The notes under the pieces: generated by a model
Database searches by the model: none
Seen by the model: the letters and a program-made list of their open reading frames with translations, nothing else
What the model was told of the DNA's origin: nothing
Shown here: piece after piece, positions 24,208 through 31,943 of the stretch
How the letters are laid out: each line of letters opens with the position of its first letter
Position numbering within the stretch: the first letter of the stretch is position 1
Translations under genes and position numbers: made by a program
Source: JAVBLF01 sp031553675
GTDB taxonomy: Bacteria > Bacillota > Clostridia > Christensenellales > CALWSW01
Reading direction: 5' to 3'
DNA length: 47,560 nt
Assembly (NCBI GenBank): GCA_031553675.1
Contig: JAVBLF010000061.1
Span: 1-47,560 of the forward strand

Positions 24208-24996
24208 ATGGATTACAACATGAATTCGGATTCGAACGAAGGCAAGTTTCAAAGCAAGACGAAGCGCTTTTTGGACAAGCAGGGCTTTTATCTGATCTTG
24301 ATCGCCTGCCTGCTGATCTTGGGCGCGACCGCATTCGCTACCTATCGCGGCCTCAAGCGGGAAGTCCCGCAGGCCGAAGCCACCACACCCGTCCCCACCT
24401 GGATGCCCACCGCGACGCCCCTGCCTGCCATGATCAACCAGGCGCAGTCGATGGAGGACGTGCTGAAGACGCCGTCGGCCTCGCCTTCTGCATCGACTTC
24501 CCCCGACGCGTCCGGCGCCGCCGCCACGCCCAAACCCGACAAAAGCAGCACCCCCAAAGATTCGGCCAAAAAGAAGGCCCCCTCCCTCTACCCCATGCCG
24601 GTCGAAGGCAAAGTCACCCAACCCTATGCGGGTGAAACGCTCGTGTACTCCAAAACCCTCGACCAGTGGACGAGCCACCTCGGCATCGACATCGCGGGCG
24701 AGGAAGGCGCCGCCGTTAAAAGCATCGCCGCGGGCGTCGTCGATCGCGTGGAAAACAACCCCCTCATGGGCTATAGCATCACGATCAAGCACAACGGCGA
24801 CGTCGAAAGCCTTTACGCCAACCTGAAGGACTTGCCGCAGCTCAACGTCGGCGATTCCGTCAACGCCGGTGACATCATCGGCAAGGTCGGCACGAGCGCC
24901 ATCGCCGAACGCGAAGACGGCCCGCACGTCCACTTCGAACTCTTTGTCGGCGGTAAGGCCGTCAACCCGAAAGGACGCCTGACAGGGCTCGAATAG
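24208..24996 (+). CDS. spoIIQ: Forespore engulfment protein SpoIIQ (M23/LytM domain)
   Basis: SpoIIQ joins SpoIIIAH across the intermembrane space to form the feeding-tube/engulfment zipper. A 262-aa protein with a cytoplasmic N-terminus, one membrane helix (residues 28-46, FYLILIACLLILGATAFA), a Pro/Ser/Thr-rich stalk (about 55-130) and a LytM domain (about 135-260). The metal ligands are intact: HLGIDIAG (H...D) and HVHFEL (HxH). This matches clostridial SpoIIQ, which keeps the zinc site; the Bacillus protein has lost one ligand. ATG 24208 follows GAGAGGTGA. A generic M23 endopeptidase is the alternative, but the position behind spoIID and the SigmaF promoter favour SpoIIQ. Confidence 0.88.
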   Translation: MDYNMNSDSNEGKFQSKTKRFLDKQGFYLILIACLLILGATAFATYRGLKREVPQAEATTPVPTWMPTATPLPAMINQAQSMEDVLKTPSASPSASTSPDASGAAATPKPDKSSTPKDSAKKKAPSLYPMPVEGKVTQPYAGETLVYSKTLDQWTSHLGIDIAGEEGAAVKSIAAGVVDRVENNPLMGYSITIKHNGDVESLYANLKDLPQLNVGDSVNAGDIIGKVGTSAIAEREDGPHVHFELFVGGKAVNPKGRLTGLE

Positions 24997-25001
24997 ACAC
25001 G

Positions 25002-25063
25002 ATGGGGGATTTCATCCCCCAAACCCCCAGCCTCAAGGGGCTCGCCCCTTGAGAATCCCATTC
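25002..25063 (+). repeat. Intergenic double-hairpin repeat family 2, copy c (after spoIIQ)
   Basis: TGGGGGATTTCATCCCCCA, ACCCCC, then CTCAAGGGGC/GCCCCTTGAG and GAATCCCATTCC. Confidence 0.7.
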
Positions 25064-25079
25064 CACTCACACTCCACAC

Positions 25080-25111
25080 GAAAAGCCCGCCATTATCATA
25101 GCGGGCTTTTC
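25080..25111. repeat. Intergenic hairpin repeat family 1, copy c (hairpin part only)
   Basis: GAAAAGCCCGC / GCGGGCTTTTC stem; likely acts as terminator for spoIIQ. Confidence 0.65.
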
Positions 25112-25204
25112 AACGTGACGCGCAACCGCCTGCCTCGCTGTCTTTTCCCCTCTCGCAACACCTTCGATCGCAAGCCTCCACAGCTCCATAGCATCTCAAA
25201 GCAT

Positions 25205-25317
25205 CGAAAAGCCCGCCGGAATCGTGGCGGGCTTTTCGGGGCAAGCAAGCCGGAAATGGAAGATTTCCGGCTTGTACAGAAGTTCTTTTGCTTCTTTGTC
25301 TTACAAGAAAAGAAGGG
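25205..25317 (-). repeat. Intergenic hairpin repeat family 1, copy d (prfB terminator)
   Basis: CGAAAAGCCCGCC / GGCGGGCTTTTCG (25205-25238), a second stem AAGCCGGAAAT / ATTTCCGGCTT, then GTACAGAAGTTCTTTTGC and CTTACAAGAAAAG. It lies just downstream of prfB on the minus strand. Confidence 0.7.
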
Positions 25318-25324
25318 GAAACGG

Positions 25325-26429
25325 TCACGACTTCGCCAAAAACGAGTCGATGAAGGCCCCGATGTCCCCGTCCATCACGGCGTCGATGTTGCCGTTCTCG
25401 GTCCCCGTGCGGTGATCCTTGACGAGGGTGTAGGGCTGGAAGACGTAGGAGCGAATCTGGCTGCCCCACTCGATCTTTTTCATCTCGCCCTTGAGTTCGG
25501 ACATCTTCTCCATGGCCTCGCGATCGCGCAGTTCGGCGAGTTTGCCGCGGAGCATGCGCATGGCGGTCTCGCGGTTTTGGATCTGGCTGCGTTCGTTTTG
25601 GCACTGGACGACAATGCCGGACGGCAGGTGGGTGATGCGGATGGCCGATTCGGTTTTGTTGACGTGCTGGCCGCCCGCGCCGCTCGAACGGTAGGTGTCC
25701 ACGCGCAGGTCGTCGGGGTTGATGGCGATCGAATTGTCGCTGTCCTCGAAGATCGGCGTCACGTCGAGCGAGGCGAATGAGGTGTGCCGCCGTCCCGAAG
25801 CGTCGAAGGGGCTAATGCGCACCAGGCGATGGACGCCCGCCTCGGCCTTGAGGTAGCCGTAGGCGTTTTCGCCCGAGACTTCGAACGCGATCGACTTGAT
25901 GCCAGCCTCTTCGCCGTCGAGCAGGTCCAAAACTTTGACCGTCCAGCCCTGGTTTTCGCAGTAGCGGCTGTACATGCGGTAGAGCAGCGAAACCCAGTCC
26001 TGGGCCTCGGTGCCGCCCGCGCCGGCGTGCAGGCTCATCACGGCGTTGCAGCTGTCGTAAGGGCCTTTGAGCAGCAGTTCGAGCCGCAGCTTTTCGACGG
26101 CCTTGTCGAGCGTGCGCAGTTCGGCCTCGATTTCGCCGAGCAGCGAATTGTCCTCTTCTTCAAAGGCCATGTCGATCAGCGTTTCGATGTCCTCGCCCCG
26201 GGCGACGAGCGACTTGTAACGCCCGATCTTGTTCTCGATCTGTTTGACCTTCTGGCTCACTTTGTTGGCATTGTCGACGTCGGACCAAAAGTCCGGCGCG
26301 TGCATGCTCTCGTGCAATCCTACGAGCGACGCCTCCAAATTCGGCAGGTCAAAGGGACTCGCCTGCCTCGGAAAGCGTCTTGAGAAGCCCCTGCAAGTGT
26401 TGCTTGCAGGCATCGAATTCGATCATCAT
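25325..26429 (-). CDS. prfB: Peptide chain release factor 2, with +1 programmed frameshift
   Basis: Terminates translation at UGA and UAA. The first 26 codons run from ATG 26429 to CTT at 26354-26352, then an in-frame TGA (26351-26349). Reading continues in the +1 frame at GAC (26350), using the classic slip site CTTTGAC. The joined protein is 367 aa: LYRMYSRYCENQGW, the anticodon-like SPF in VRISPFDASGRRHTS, and the catalytic GGQ in SSGAGGQHVNKTESAIR. The usual Shine-Dalgarno-like stimulator just before the slip site is weak here (GGCGAG). secA lies directly upstream, the common order in Firmicutes. The shift lets low RF2 levels increase its own synthesis. Confidence 0.95.
26349..26354 (-). 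promoter_or_regulatory. Programmed +1 frameshift site of prfB
   Basis: CTT-TGA-C read on the minus strand. Homology to RF2 continues without loss across the shift (GESL before, DLPNLEASL after). Confidence 0.92.
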
Positions 26430-26491
26430 ACTTCCGAATCACCACCTTTGGGGGTACGTTGGGGGTTCCACATCCAACGGTCTTATCGTTC

Positions 26492-29326
26492 TTACTCGGC
26501 GTCTTCCATGCCCGGCCGTCCGTGGCAGTTTTTGTACTTTTTGCCCGAGCCGCAGTAGCAGGGATCGTTGCGGCCGATCTTCGCTTTTTTGTCGGCGACG
26601 AAAGGTTCGCTGGCGCCGGTTTTGTGTAGCTCGGTCGGGGTGGGGGCCGTGGCGCGTTCGGCGGTGGAAGGCGCTTCTCGGGCGACGGCCGCCTCTTCCT
26701 TCACCTGGTGGCGCTCCTCGGTCGCGGCCTGGATCGTGATGTGGTTGAGCGCGGTCAGCGTCATCTCGTTGATCGAGTGGATCATCTCTTCGAACATGTC
26801 GAAACCGGCGACGGCGTATTCGCGGGCCGGATCGCGCTGGCCGTATGCCTGGAGGCCGATGCCTTGTCGGAGCTGATCCATGGCGTCGATGTGGTCGGTC
26901 CAGTGCATATCGACGACGCGCAACAGGATCTCGCGTTCGGCGTCGCGCATCGAGAGGTCGTTCGAGTCGAGGTAGGCTTCCTTTTCGGCGTAGCGCTCAT
27001 CGACGAGGCGTTCGAGCGTTTCGTGGATCTCCTTGCGGGAGAGCTTGTCGGGCGCCTTGCCTTCGAAGGGGTTTTCGCCGGGGTGCAAGAAGACGGTCTG
27101 GAGTTTTTGCACCATCTCGCCGATGTCCCAATGCTGCGCGCCGACATCTTTGGGGCAGTAGGAGTCGATGATGGCCTCGACGGAGTCGTGGCGCATCTTC
27201 GTCACGTAGTCCTTCAGATCTTCGCCCATGAGCACGCGGCGGCGCTGGCCATAGATGATCTCGCGCTGGGTGTTCATGACGTCGTCGTACTGGAGGACGT
27301 GCTTTCTCGATTCAAAGTGCATGCCTTCGACGCGCTTTTGGGAGTTTTCGATCTGGCGGGTCAAAAGGCCCATCTCCATCGGCATGTCGTCGGTGCCGCC
27401 GCTGAACTTCTCGGCGATGTTCTTGATGTTCTCGCCGCCGAAGAGGCGCAGGAGATCGTCCTCCAGAGAGAGGTAGAAGCGCGTTGAACCGGGGTCGCCT
27501 TGGCGTCCGGCGCGTCCACGGAGCTGGTTGTCGATGCGTCGGGACTCGTGGCGCTCGGTGCCGATGATGTGCAAACCACCCAGCGCGACGACCCTATCGT
27601 GTTCTTCGTCTGTCTCTTTTTTGAAGGCCTCGTACTTGGATGCGTAATTCACGCGCGCCTGGAGGATCTCTTCGTTGTCGGTATCGCCGTGGCCGGTGGC
27701 CTCTTCGATCAGCTCGTCGTCCATCCCCTCCTGGCGCAGGGCACGCCGCGACAAAAAGTCGGGGTTGCCGCCGAGCAGGATGTCGGTACCACGACCGGCC
27801 ATGTTCGTCGCGATCGTAACTTGGTTGAGCTTGCCGGCCTGGGCGACGATCTCGGCCTCTTTACGGTGGTTCTTGGCGTTCAAGACTTCGTGCTTCACGC
27901 CGCGGCGCGAGAGCATATCGGACAAATGCTCGCTCTTTTCGACCGAAATGGTACCGATCAGGATCGGGCGGCCTGTCTTGTGGACTTCGGCGATCTCTTC
28001 GACGACGGCGGTAAATTTGCCCGGTTCGCCGAGGTAGATCACGTCGTCCTCGTCCTTGCGGATGTTGGGGCGGTTGGTCGGAATCGGCACGACGTCGAGG
28101 TTGTAGATCCCCTGGAACTCCGCTTCTTCGGTCTTGGCCGTACCGGTCATGCCGGACAGTTTGCCGTACATGCGGAAGAAATTCTGGTAAGTAACCGTCG
28201 CGAGCGTTTTGCTCTCGGACTTGATGTCGACGTGTTCTTTGGCCTCGATCGCCTGGTGCAGGCCCTCGTTGTAACGGCGGCCGTACATGATGCGTCCGGT
28301 AAACTCATCGACGATCATGATCTCGCCGTCCTGGATGACGTAGTCGACATCCTTCCGGAAGATGGCGTTGGCCTTGAGTGCGCCGTTGATGTAGTGATTG
28401 AGCGCAGTGTTTTCCGCGTCGGTCAAGTGATCGACGCCGAAGTATTTCTCGGCCCGCTCGACGCCGTTGGCCGTCAGCGTGACGGTGCGGCGCTTTTGGT
28501 CGACCGTGAAGTCGCCGCTGTTGGCGAAGGCTTCTTCGGCGGACATGCCGATCGTATCGTATTTCGACGTTTCGACGGTATCTTCGCCGCGGGTCAGGCT
28601 CTTGGCAAAGGCGTCGGCGCGTTGGTACATCTCGGAGGAATCTTCGCCCTGGCCCGAAATGATGAGCGGCGTCCTCGCTTCGTCGATCAGGATCGAGTCC
28701 ACTTCGTCGACGATGGCGAAGTTCAGGTCGCGCTGCACCATCTGCTCTTTGTAGACGCACATGTTGTCGCGCAGGTAGTCGAAGCCGTACTCGCTGTTCG
28801 TGCCGTAGGTGATGGCGCACTTGTAGGCGCGGCGGCGGATGCCCGACTGCATCTGCGAAAGGATGACGCCGACGTCGAGGCCGAGGAAGCGGTGCACTTT
28901 GCCCATCCATTCGGCGTCGCGCTTGGCGAGGTAGTCGTTGACCGTGACGACGTGGACGCCCTTGCCGGTCAGCGCATTGAGGTAAGCGGGCAGTGTGGCG
29001 ACGAGGGTTTTGCCTTCGCCGGTCTTCATCTCGGCGATGCGGCCCTGGTGCAGCACGATGCCGCCAATGAGCTGCACGTCGAAGTGGCGCATGCCGACGC
29101 TTCGGAGCGCGCCCTCGCGGACGACGGCAAAGGTCTCGGGAATCAACTCGTCGAGGCTCATGCCGTTTTCGATCCGCTGTTTGAATTCGGCTGTCATGCC
29201 GCGCAGTTCGGCGTCAGACATCGCGTGAAAGCGTTCTTCATAGCCGTTGATCTGCGCGACGATCGGGCGCAATTTTTTCACGGCGGACGATTCGCGTTCG
29301 CCGAAGAGTTTTCCGAATAGTGCCAT
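26492..29326 (-). CDS. secA: Preprotein translocase ATPase SecA
   Basis: Motor that pushes unfolded preproteins through SecYEG. A 944-aa protein from MALFGKLFG at 29326. Walker A is MKTGEGKTLVATLPAYL (near residue 102) and the DEAD-type motif DEVDSILIDEAR (near 208). Preprotein cross-linking domain, GRAGRQGDPGSTRFYLSLEDDLL, helical scaffold and a C-terminal SEC-C zinc motif (IGRNDPCYCGSGKKYKNCHG) follow. The ribosome site before ATG is poor (GGGTATGTAATT), yet this is the family start. A promoter lies at 29422-29450. prfB follows after 62 bases. Confidence 0.97.
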   Translation of the reverse strand: MALFGKLFGERESSAVKKLRPIVAQINGYEERFHAMSDAELRGMTAEFKQRIENGMSLDELIPETFAVVREGALRSVGMRHFDVQLIGGIVLHQGRIAEMKTGEGKTLVATLPAYLNALTGKGVHVVTVNDYLAKRDAEWMGKVHRFLGLDVGVILSQMQSGIRRRAYKCAITYGTNSEYGFDYLRDNMCVYKEQMVQRDLNFAIVDEVDSILIDEARTPLIISGQGEDSSEMYQRADAFAKSLTRGEDTVETSKYDTIGMSAEEAFANSGDFTVDQKRRTVTLTANGVERAEKYFGVDHLTDAENTALNHYINGALKANAIFRKDVDYVIQDGEIMIVDEFTGRIMYGRRYNEGLHQAIEAKEHVDIKSESKTLATVTYQNFFRMYGKLSGMTGTAKTEEAEFQGIYNLDVVPIPTNRPNIRKDEDDVIYLGEPGKFTAVVEEIAEVHKTGRPILIGTISVEKSEHLSDMLSRRGVKHEVLNAKNHRKEAEIVAQAGKLNQVTIATNMAGRGTDILLGGNPDFLSRRALRQEGMDDELIEEATGHGDTDNEEILQARVNYASKYEAFKKETDEEHDRVVALGGLHIIGTERHESRRIDNQLRGRAGRQGDPGSTRFYLSLEDDLLRLFGGENIKNIAEKFSGGTDDMPMEMGLLTRQIENSQKRVEGMHFESRKHVLQYDDVMNTQREIIYGQRRRVLMGEDLKDYVTKMRHDSVEAIIDSYCPKDVGAQHWDIGEMVQKLQTVFLHPGENPFEGKAPDKLSRKEIHETLERLVDERYAEKEAYLDSNDLSMRDAEREILLRVVDMHWTDHIDAMDQLRQGIGLQAYGQRDPAREYAVAGFDMFEEMIHSINEMTLTALNHITIQAATEERHQVKEEAAVAREAPSTAERATAPTPTELHKTGASEPFVADKKAKIGRNDPCYCGSGKKYKNCHGRPGMEDAE

Positions 29327-29421
29327 AATTACATACCCATCTTTCAAGTCGAAACCACACCACTGCGCACGGCAGATACGCCCGGCGCACCCGAAAAAAA
29401 GCCATGCGCGGCTAATATGTA

Positions 29422-29450
29422 ATTGTAGCACAGGCGCGGGGGTGTCGCAA
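29422..29450 (-). promoter_or_regulatory. SigmaA promoter for secA-prfB
   Basis: On the minus strand TTGCGA, 17-base spacer, TACAAT with extended TGC, about 100 bp before secA. Confidence 0.6.
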
Positions 29451-29577
29451 GCGAGAGCGCTCCCATTTTTTTCTCGTTTCCCTGACGCGCTGCCTGCTTT
29501 TTAGCGTCGAAATCTGCCGAAGCGCCGGGAAGCGACGCGCATTTTTCTGTGCTTTTTGGATAAGCTCTGCTCAACAG

Positions 29578-29607
29578 GCAGGATTTAGAAGCGGCGACCG
29601 CGAATGT
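29578..29607 (+). promoter_or_regulatory. Candidate SigmaH-type promoter for hpf
   Basis: GCAGGATTT (29578-29586) matches RNAGGAWWW, and GAAT (29602-29605) follows at the expected distance (15 bases after the -35 box). hpf of Bacillus subtilis is partly SigmaH-driven. The first -10 position is not a purine. Confidence 0.4.
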
Positions 29608-29665
29608 ATGCACATAGACCCCAGGCGGACAAAGTGGCCATCCGCATGGAAAGGAGCTGGAAACT

Positions 29666-30214
29666 GTGAAAACGAACATCATCGGCAAAAACATCGAAAT
29701 CTCGGACTATCTACGCCAAGTGTGCGAAAAAAAGGTCGGCAAGCTCAACCGCTTTTTCGACCCAGAAACCGAAGCGCAAGTGATTTTGAGCGTCGAGAAA
29801 AACCGCCACATCTGCGAGGTGACCATCCCGATCGCGGGCGCGACGATCCGCGCCAAAGAAGTGCATGGGGATATGTACGCCTCGGTCGATCACGTCGTCG
29901 AAAAGCTCGAAAAGCAGATCATCAAGCACCGCACCAAGCTCGAAAGGCGCATGCACGAGGCCGCCTTCCGCGACATCGTGCCCGACACATCCGAGACGCC
30001 CGACGCCGAACCGACGGGACGCGTCGTGCGCACGAAGCGTTTCGCGCTCAAACCGATGGATCTCGAAGAGGCGATCCTCCAGCGCGAGCTGCTTGGGCAC
30101 AGCTTTTTCGTCTTCATCAACGCCGATACCGGCGACACCAACGTCCTCTACCTGCGCGACGATGGCAACCTCGGTTTGATCGAGCCCTCGACCGACGACG
30201 AAGACGAAGACTGA
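29666..30214 (+). CDS. hpf: Long-form ribosome hibernation promoting factor
   Basis: Dimerises and inactivates 70S ribosomes in stationary phase. The 182-aa long form has an N-terminal RaiA/S30AE domain (residues 1-100, IIGKNIEISDYLRQVCEKKVGKLNRFF) and a C-terminal dimerisation domain (about 122-178, VVRTKRFALKPMDLEEAILQRELLGHSFFVFINADTG). The start is GTG at 29666 with AAAGGAG 9 bases upstream. In Bacillus hpf, secA and prfB run in one direction; here hpf is divergent from secA, implying separate control. Confidence 0.95.
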   Translation: MKTNIIGKNIEISDYLRQVCEKKVGKLNRFFDPETEAQVILSVEKNRHICEVTIPIAGATIRAKEVHGDMYASVDHVVEKLEKQIIKHRTKLERRMHEAAFRDIVPDTSETPDAEPTGRVVRTKRFALKPMDLEEAILQRELLGHSFFVFINADTGDTNVLYLRDDGNLGLIEPSTDDEDED

Positions 30215-30243
30215 GCGCATCGCGAAACCTGCTTTTGATGACA

Positions 30244-30270
30244 AAGCCCGCCCCTTCATGGGGTGGGCTT
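30244..30270 (+). terminator. Hairpin after hpf, probable terminator
   Basis: 11-bp stem AAGCCCGCCCC / GGGGTGGGCTT (one G-U pair); only a weak T-run follows. Confidence 0.55.
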
Positions 30271-30294
30271 CATTGATCCCGCACGCAGGCGCAC

Positions 30295-30325
30295 AAAAAA
30301 GCCGCCATGTTTCCATCGCGGCTTT
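30295..30325 (-). terminator. Intrinsic terminator after the zinc-ribbon gene
   Basis: On the minus strand AAAGCCGC / GCGGCTTT is followed by a T-run. Confidence 0.75.
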
Positions 30326-30364
30326 GGTTGTCACGGAAAAGAGCGTACGCGCTCCATTGAGGGA

Positions 30365-30643
30365 TTACCTACGGGACTGGAAGCAATCGCTGCAATAGAC
30401 CGGCCTGTCGTTTTTAGGCTGGAAGGGAATGCGCGTGGGCGCACCGCAAGCGGCACACACAGCGTCGAACATCTCACGCTCGCCACCAGCAGAGCCGCGG
30501 GAGTTCTTCTTGGAATCGCGGCAGGCTTTGCAGCGCACCGGCTCGTTCTGGAAACCCTTCTCGGCATAGAACTGTTGTTCGCCAGCCGTGAAGACGAATT
30601 CGGCGCCACAATCGCGGCAAATGAGATTTTTGTCCTGGAACAT
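30365..30643 (-). CDS. Small zinc-ribbon protein
   Basis: A 92-aa protein. The N-terminal half carries MFQDKNLICRDCGAEFVFTAGEQQFYAEKGF...CKACR, a small zinc-ribbon type frequent in Firmicutes. The C-terminal half carries a second ribbon, CAACG...CSDC. The start at 30643 follows GGGGGA. The function is unknown. Its promoter lies about 350 bp upstream, so the transcript has a very long structured leader (see 30764-30985). Confidence 0.85.
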   Translation of the reverse strand: MFQDKNLICRDCGAEFVFTAGEQQFYAEKGFQNEPVRCKACRDSKKNSRGSAGGEREMFDAVCAACGAPTRIPFQPKNDRPVYCSDCFQSRR

Positions 30644-30763
30644 GTTTAGGTATCCCCCTGAAAAAATTTTTCTTTCGCTCAAACGTGGCTGACCTGGTCT
30701 TTGACCCCACACTCGCCGGCTGCAAGGCTCGCTACGAGGGCATTCACCCGCTCACTACGACTT

Positions 30764-30985
30764 GTCTCAGGTTGTTTCGGTATCAGGGTGAAGATTCAGA
30801 TTCTCAAGAAATGAGCCAAAGAAATGACTTTTCGCGAGGGACTGAGTATCACTTGGATAACGAGGCATCCTGGCCGGGCTTACTCCTAAGCCGCACCATG
30901 ATCGCCGGGACTTTCCCGGTTTACGTGGATCGTTTTGCCTGCGACTGGCTTCGATTTTCAACCACAGACCCAAATTCGAGCAACT
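30764..30985 (-). ncRNA. Structured noncoding RNA or long mRNA leader, candidate raiA-motif RNA
   Basis: The RNA would start near 30985, just after a strong promoter. Its 5' segment 30959-30969 pairs with 30764-30774 (GTCT..GGTTG with CAACC..AGAC), enclosing about 200 bases. Perfect hairpins inside are CCGGGA-AAG-TCCCGG (30905-30919), GGCTTA-GGAG-TAAGCC (30877-30892) and GGAT...ATCC (30855-30870). No convincing ORF is present. It lies near hpf/raiA and upstream of a zinc-ribbon gene. I suspect the raiA RNA family from its size, location and fold style, but cannot align it here. Confidence 0.5.
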
Positions 30986-30991
30986 GTCATC

Positions 30992-31020
30992 ATTATACCC
31001 TTGCGATCATGAGATTGCAA
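30992..31020 (-). promoter_or_regulatory. Strong SigmaA promoter for the structured RNA / zinc-ribbon transcript
   Basis: On the minus strand TTGCAA, 17-base spacer, perfect TATAAT. Confidence 0.75.
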
Positions 31021-31179
31021 TGATTTTATTTGGAAAGCTTGACATATCGCGTTAAAGCACAGCAACGCGATTTGCGTGGATCCGCCGTGTTATATCGGAT
31101 CGTGATTTCGATGTGCGCACCCAATCTACGAACCTGCAAGATGGCGTGCGCTTTGTAAAATATCCGGTTTTTGCGCGCG
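31021..31179. other. Intergenic, nothing recognised
   Basis: No ORF with a ribosome site, hairpin with T-run or repeat was found between the RNA promoter and the YjbR-like gene. Confidence 0.5.
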
Positions 31180-31545
31180 CTACGTCTCGCGGATTTCAGC
31201 TTGCCGTTTTTTCGACAGGCTGGACAGGATCAGCTTGTGGGAGCCCGCGATCATCTGCGCGGCCAGATCTTCGGGAACGCCGCCCTCCAATGTGATCGAG
31301 TTCCAGTGTTGCTTGTTCATGTAATAGCCCGGCTGGATGTCGGGATATTGCGCGCGGAGTGCCTCACCCATCGCGGGTTCAGCCTTGACGGTGAGTATGG
31401 GTGTGCCTTGCTTGTCGCCGCCGAGCATCGCGAACATCTTGTCGTCGATCATAAAGCGATCGGCGCCCCATGCCTCTTTGTAGTCGTGCCACGCGCCCGG
31501 CAGCGCCAGGCATTGCGCGAAGATCCAATCGCGTTCGAGCGCCAT
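31180..31545 (-). CDS. MmcQ/YjbR family protein
   Basis: A 121-aa protein of the YjbR (CyaY-like fold) family, probably nucleic-acid binding; the biochemical role is not established. Diagnostic stretches are WIFAQCLALPGAWHDYKEAWGADRFMIDDKMFAMLG and PGYYMNKQHWNSITLEGGVPEDLAAQMIAGSHKLIL. ATG 31545 has AAAGGA upstream. A promoter lies 50 bp upstream. Confidence 0.85.
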   Translation of the reverse strand: MALERDWIFAQCLALPGAWHDYKEAWGADRFMIDDKMFAMLGGDKQGTPILTVKAEPAMGEALRAQYPDIQPGYYMNKQHWNSITLEGGVPEDLAAQMIAGSHKLILSSLSKKRQAEIRET

Positions 31546-31591
31546 ATCCGTGTCCTTTCTTCGTCGTTGCCTTGTACATCGCTTCACTGCC

Positions 31592-31620
31592 ATCATACGG
31601 CTTTCTGGCGGATTTGTATA
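31592..31620 (-). promoter_or_regulatory. Promoter for the YjbR-like gene
   Basis: On the minus strand TATACA, 17-base spacer, TATGAT. Confidence 0.5.
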
Positions 31621-31802
31621 GAAAAAAAGCTTCTGTACCGCGTTGCGATGCGCACATGATTATTTTGTTCTGCTGCCGATATTTGGACATATGCCAAAAC
31701 AAATATGCGCTTTTTCGCAATCCTCACATGCGCATATACAAAAATAGCAAGCAATCAGCGCACAAAACCCCATGAAAACAAACCATTTCGCACTGGCACT
31801 TC

Positions 31803-31831
31803 TTGAATTGCGCGTCCCCTGGTGATATGAT
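31803..31831 (+). promoter_or_regulatory. SigmaA promoter for the URO-D family gene
   Basis: TTGAAT, 17-base spacer, TATGAT with extended TGA. The AT-rich stretch before it (31621-31800) holds no gene that I can support. Confidence 0.6.
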
Positions 31832-31943
31832 AACAATGGAGAACAATCGTCCCATTCATATCTTTCAACCCCACACATTGCCACGCACATCCTACAGAAG
31901 ACTCCACGCCTCGCTGTCGACGAAGGAAAGGAGAACCATCTTC

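Noticed and set aside
30764..30985. Cobalamin or c-di-GMP riboswitch upstream of the zinc-ribbon gene
   Set aside because: GCCAGGATGCC slightly resembles a B12 box, but the other conserved segments are missing, and the c-di-GMP core motifs are not in order.
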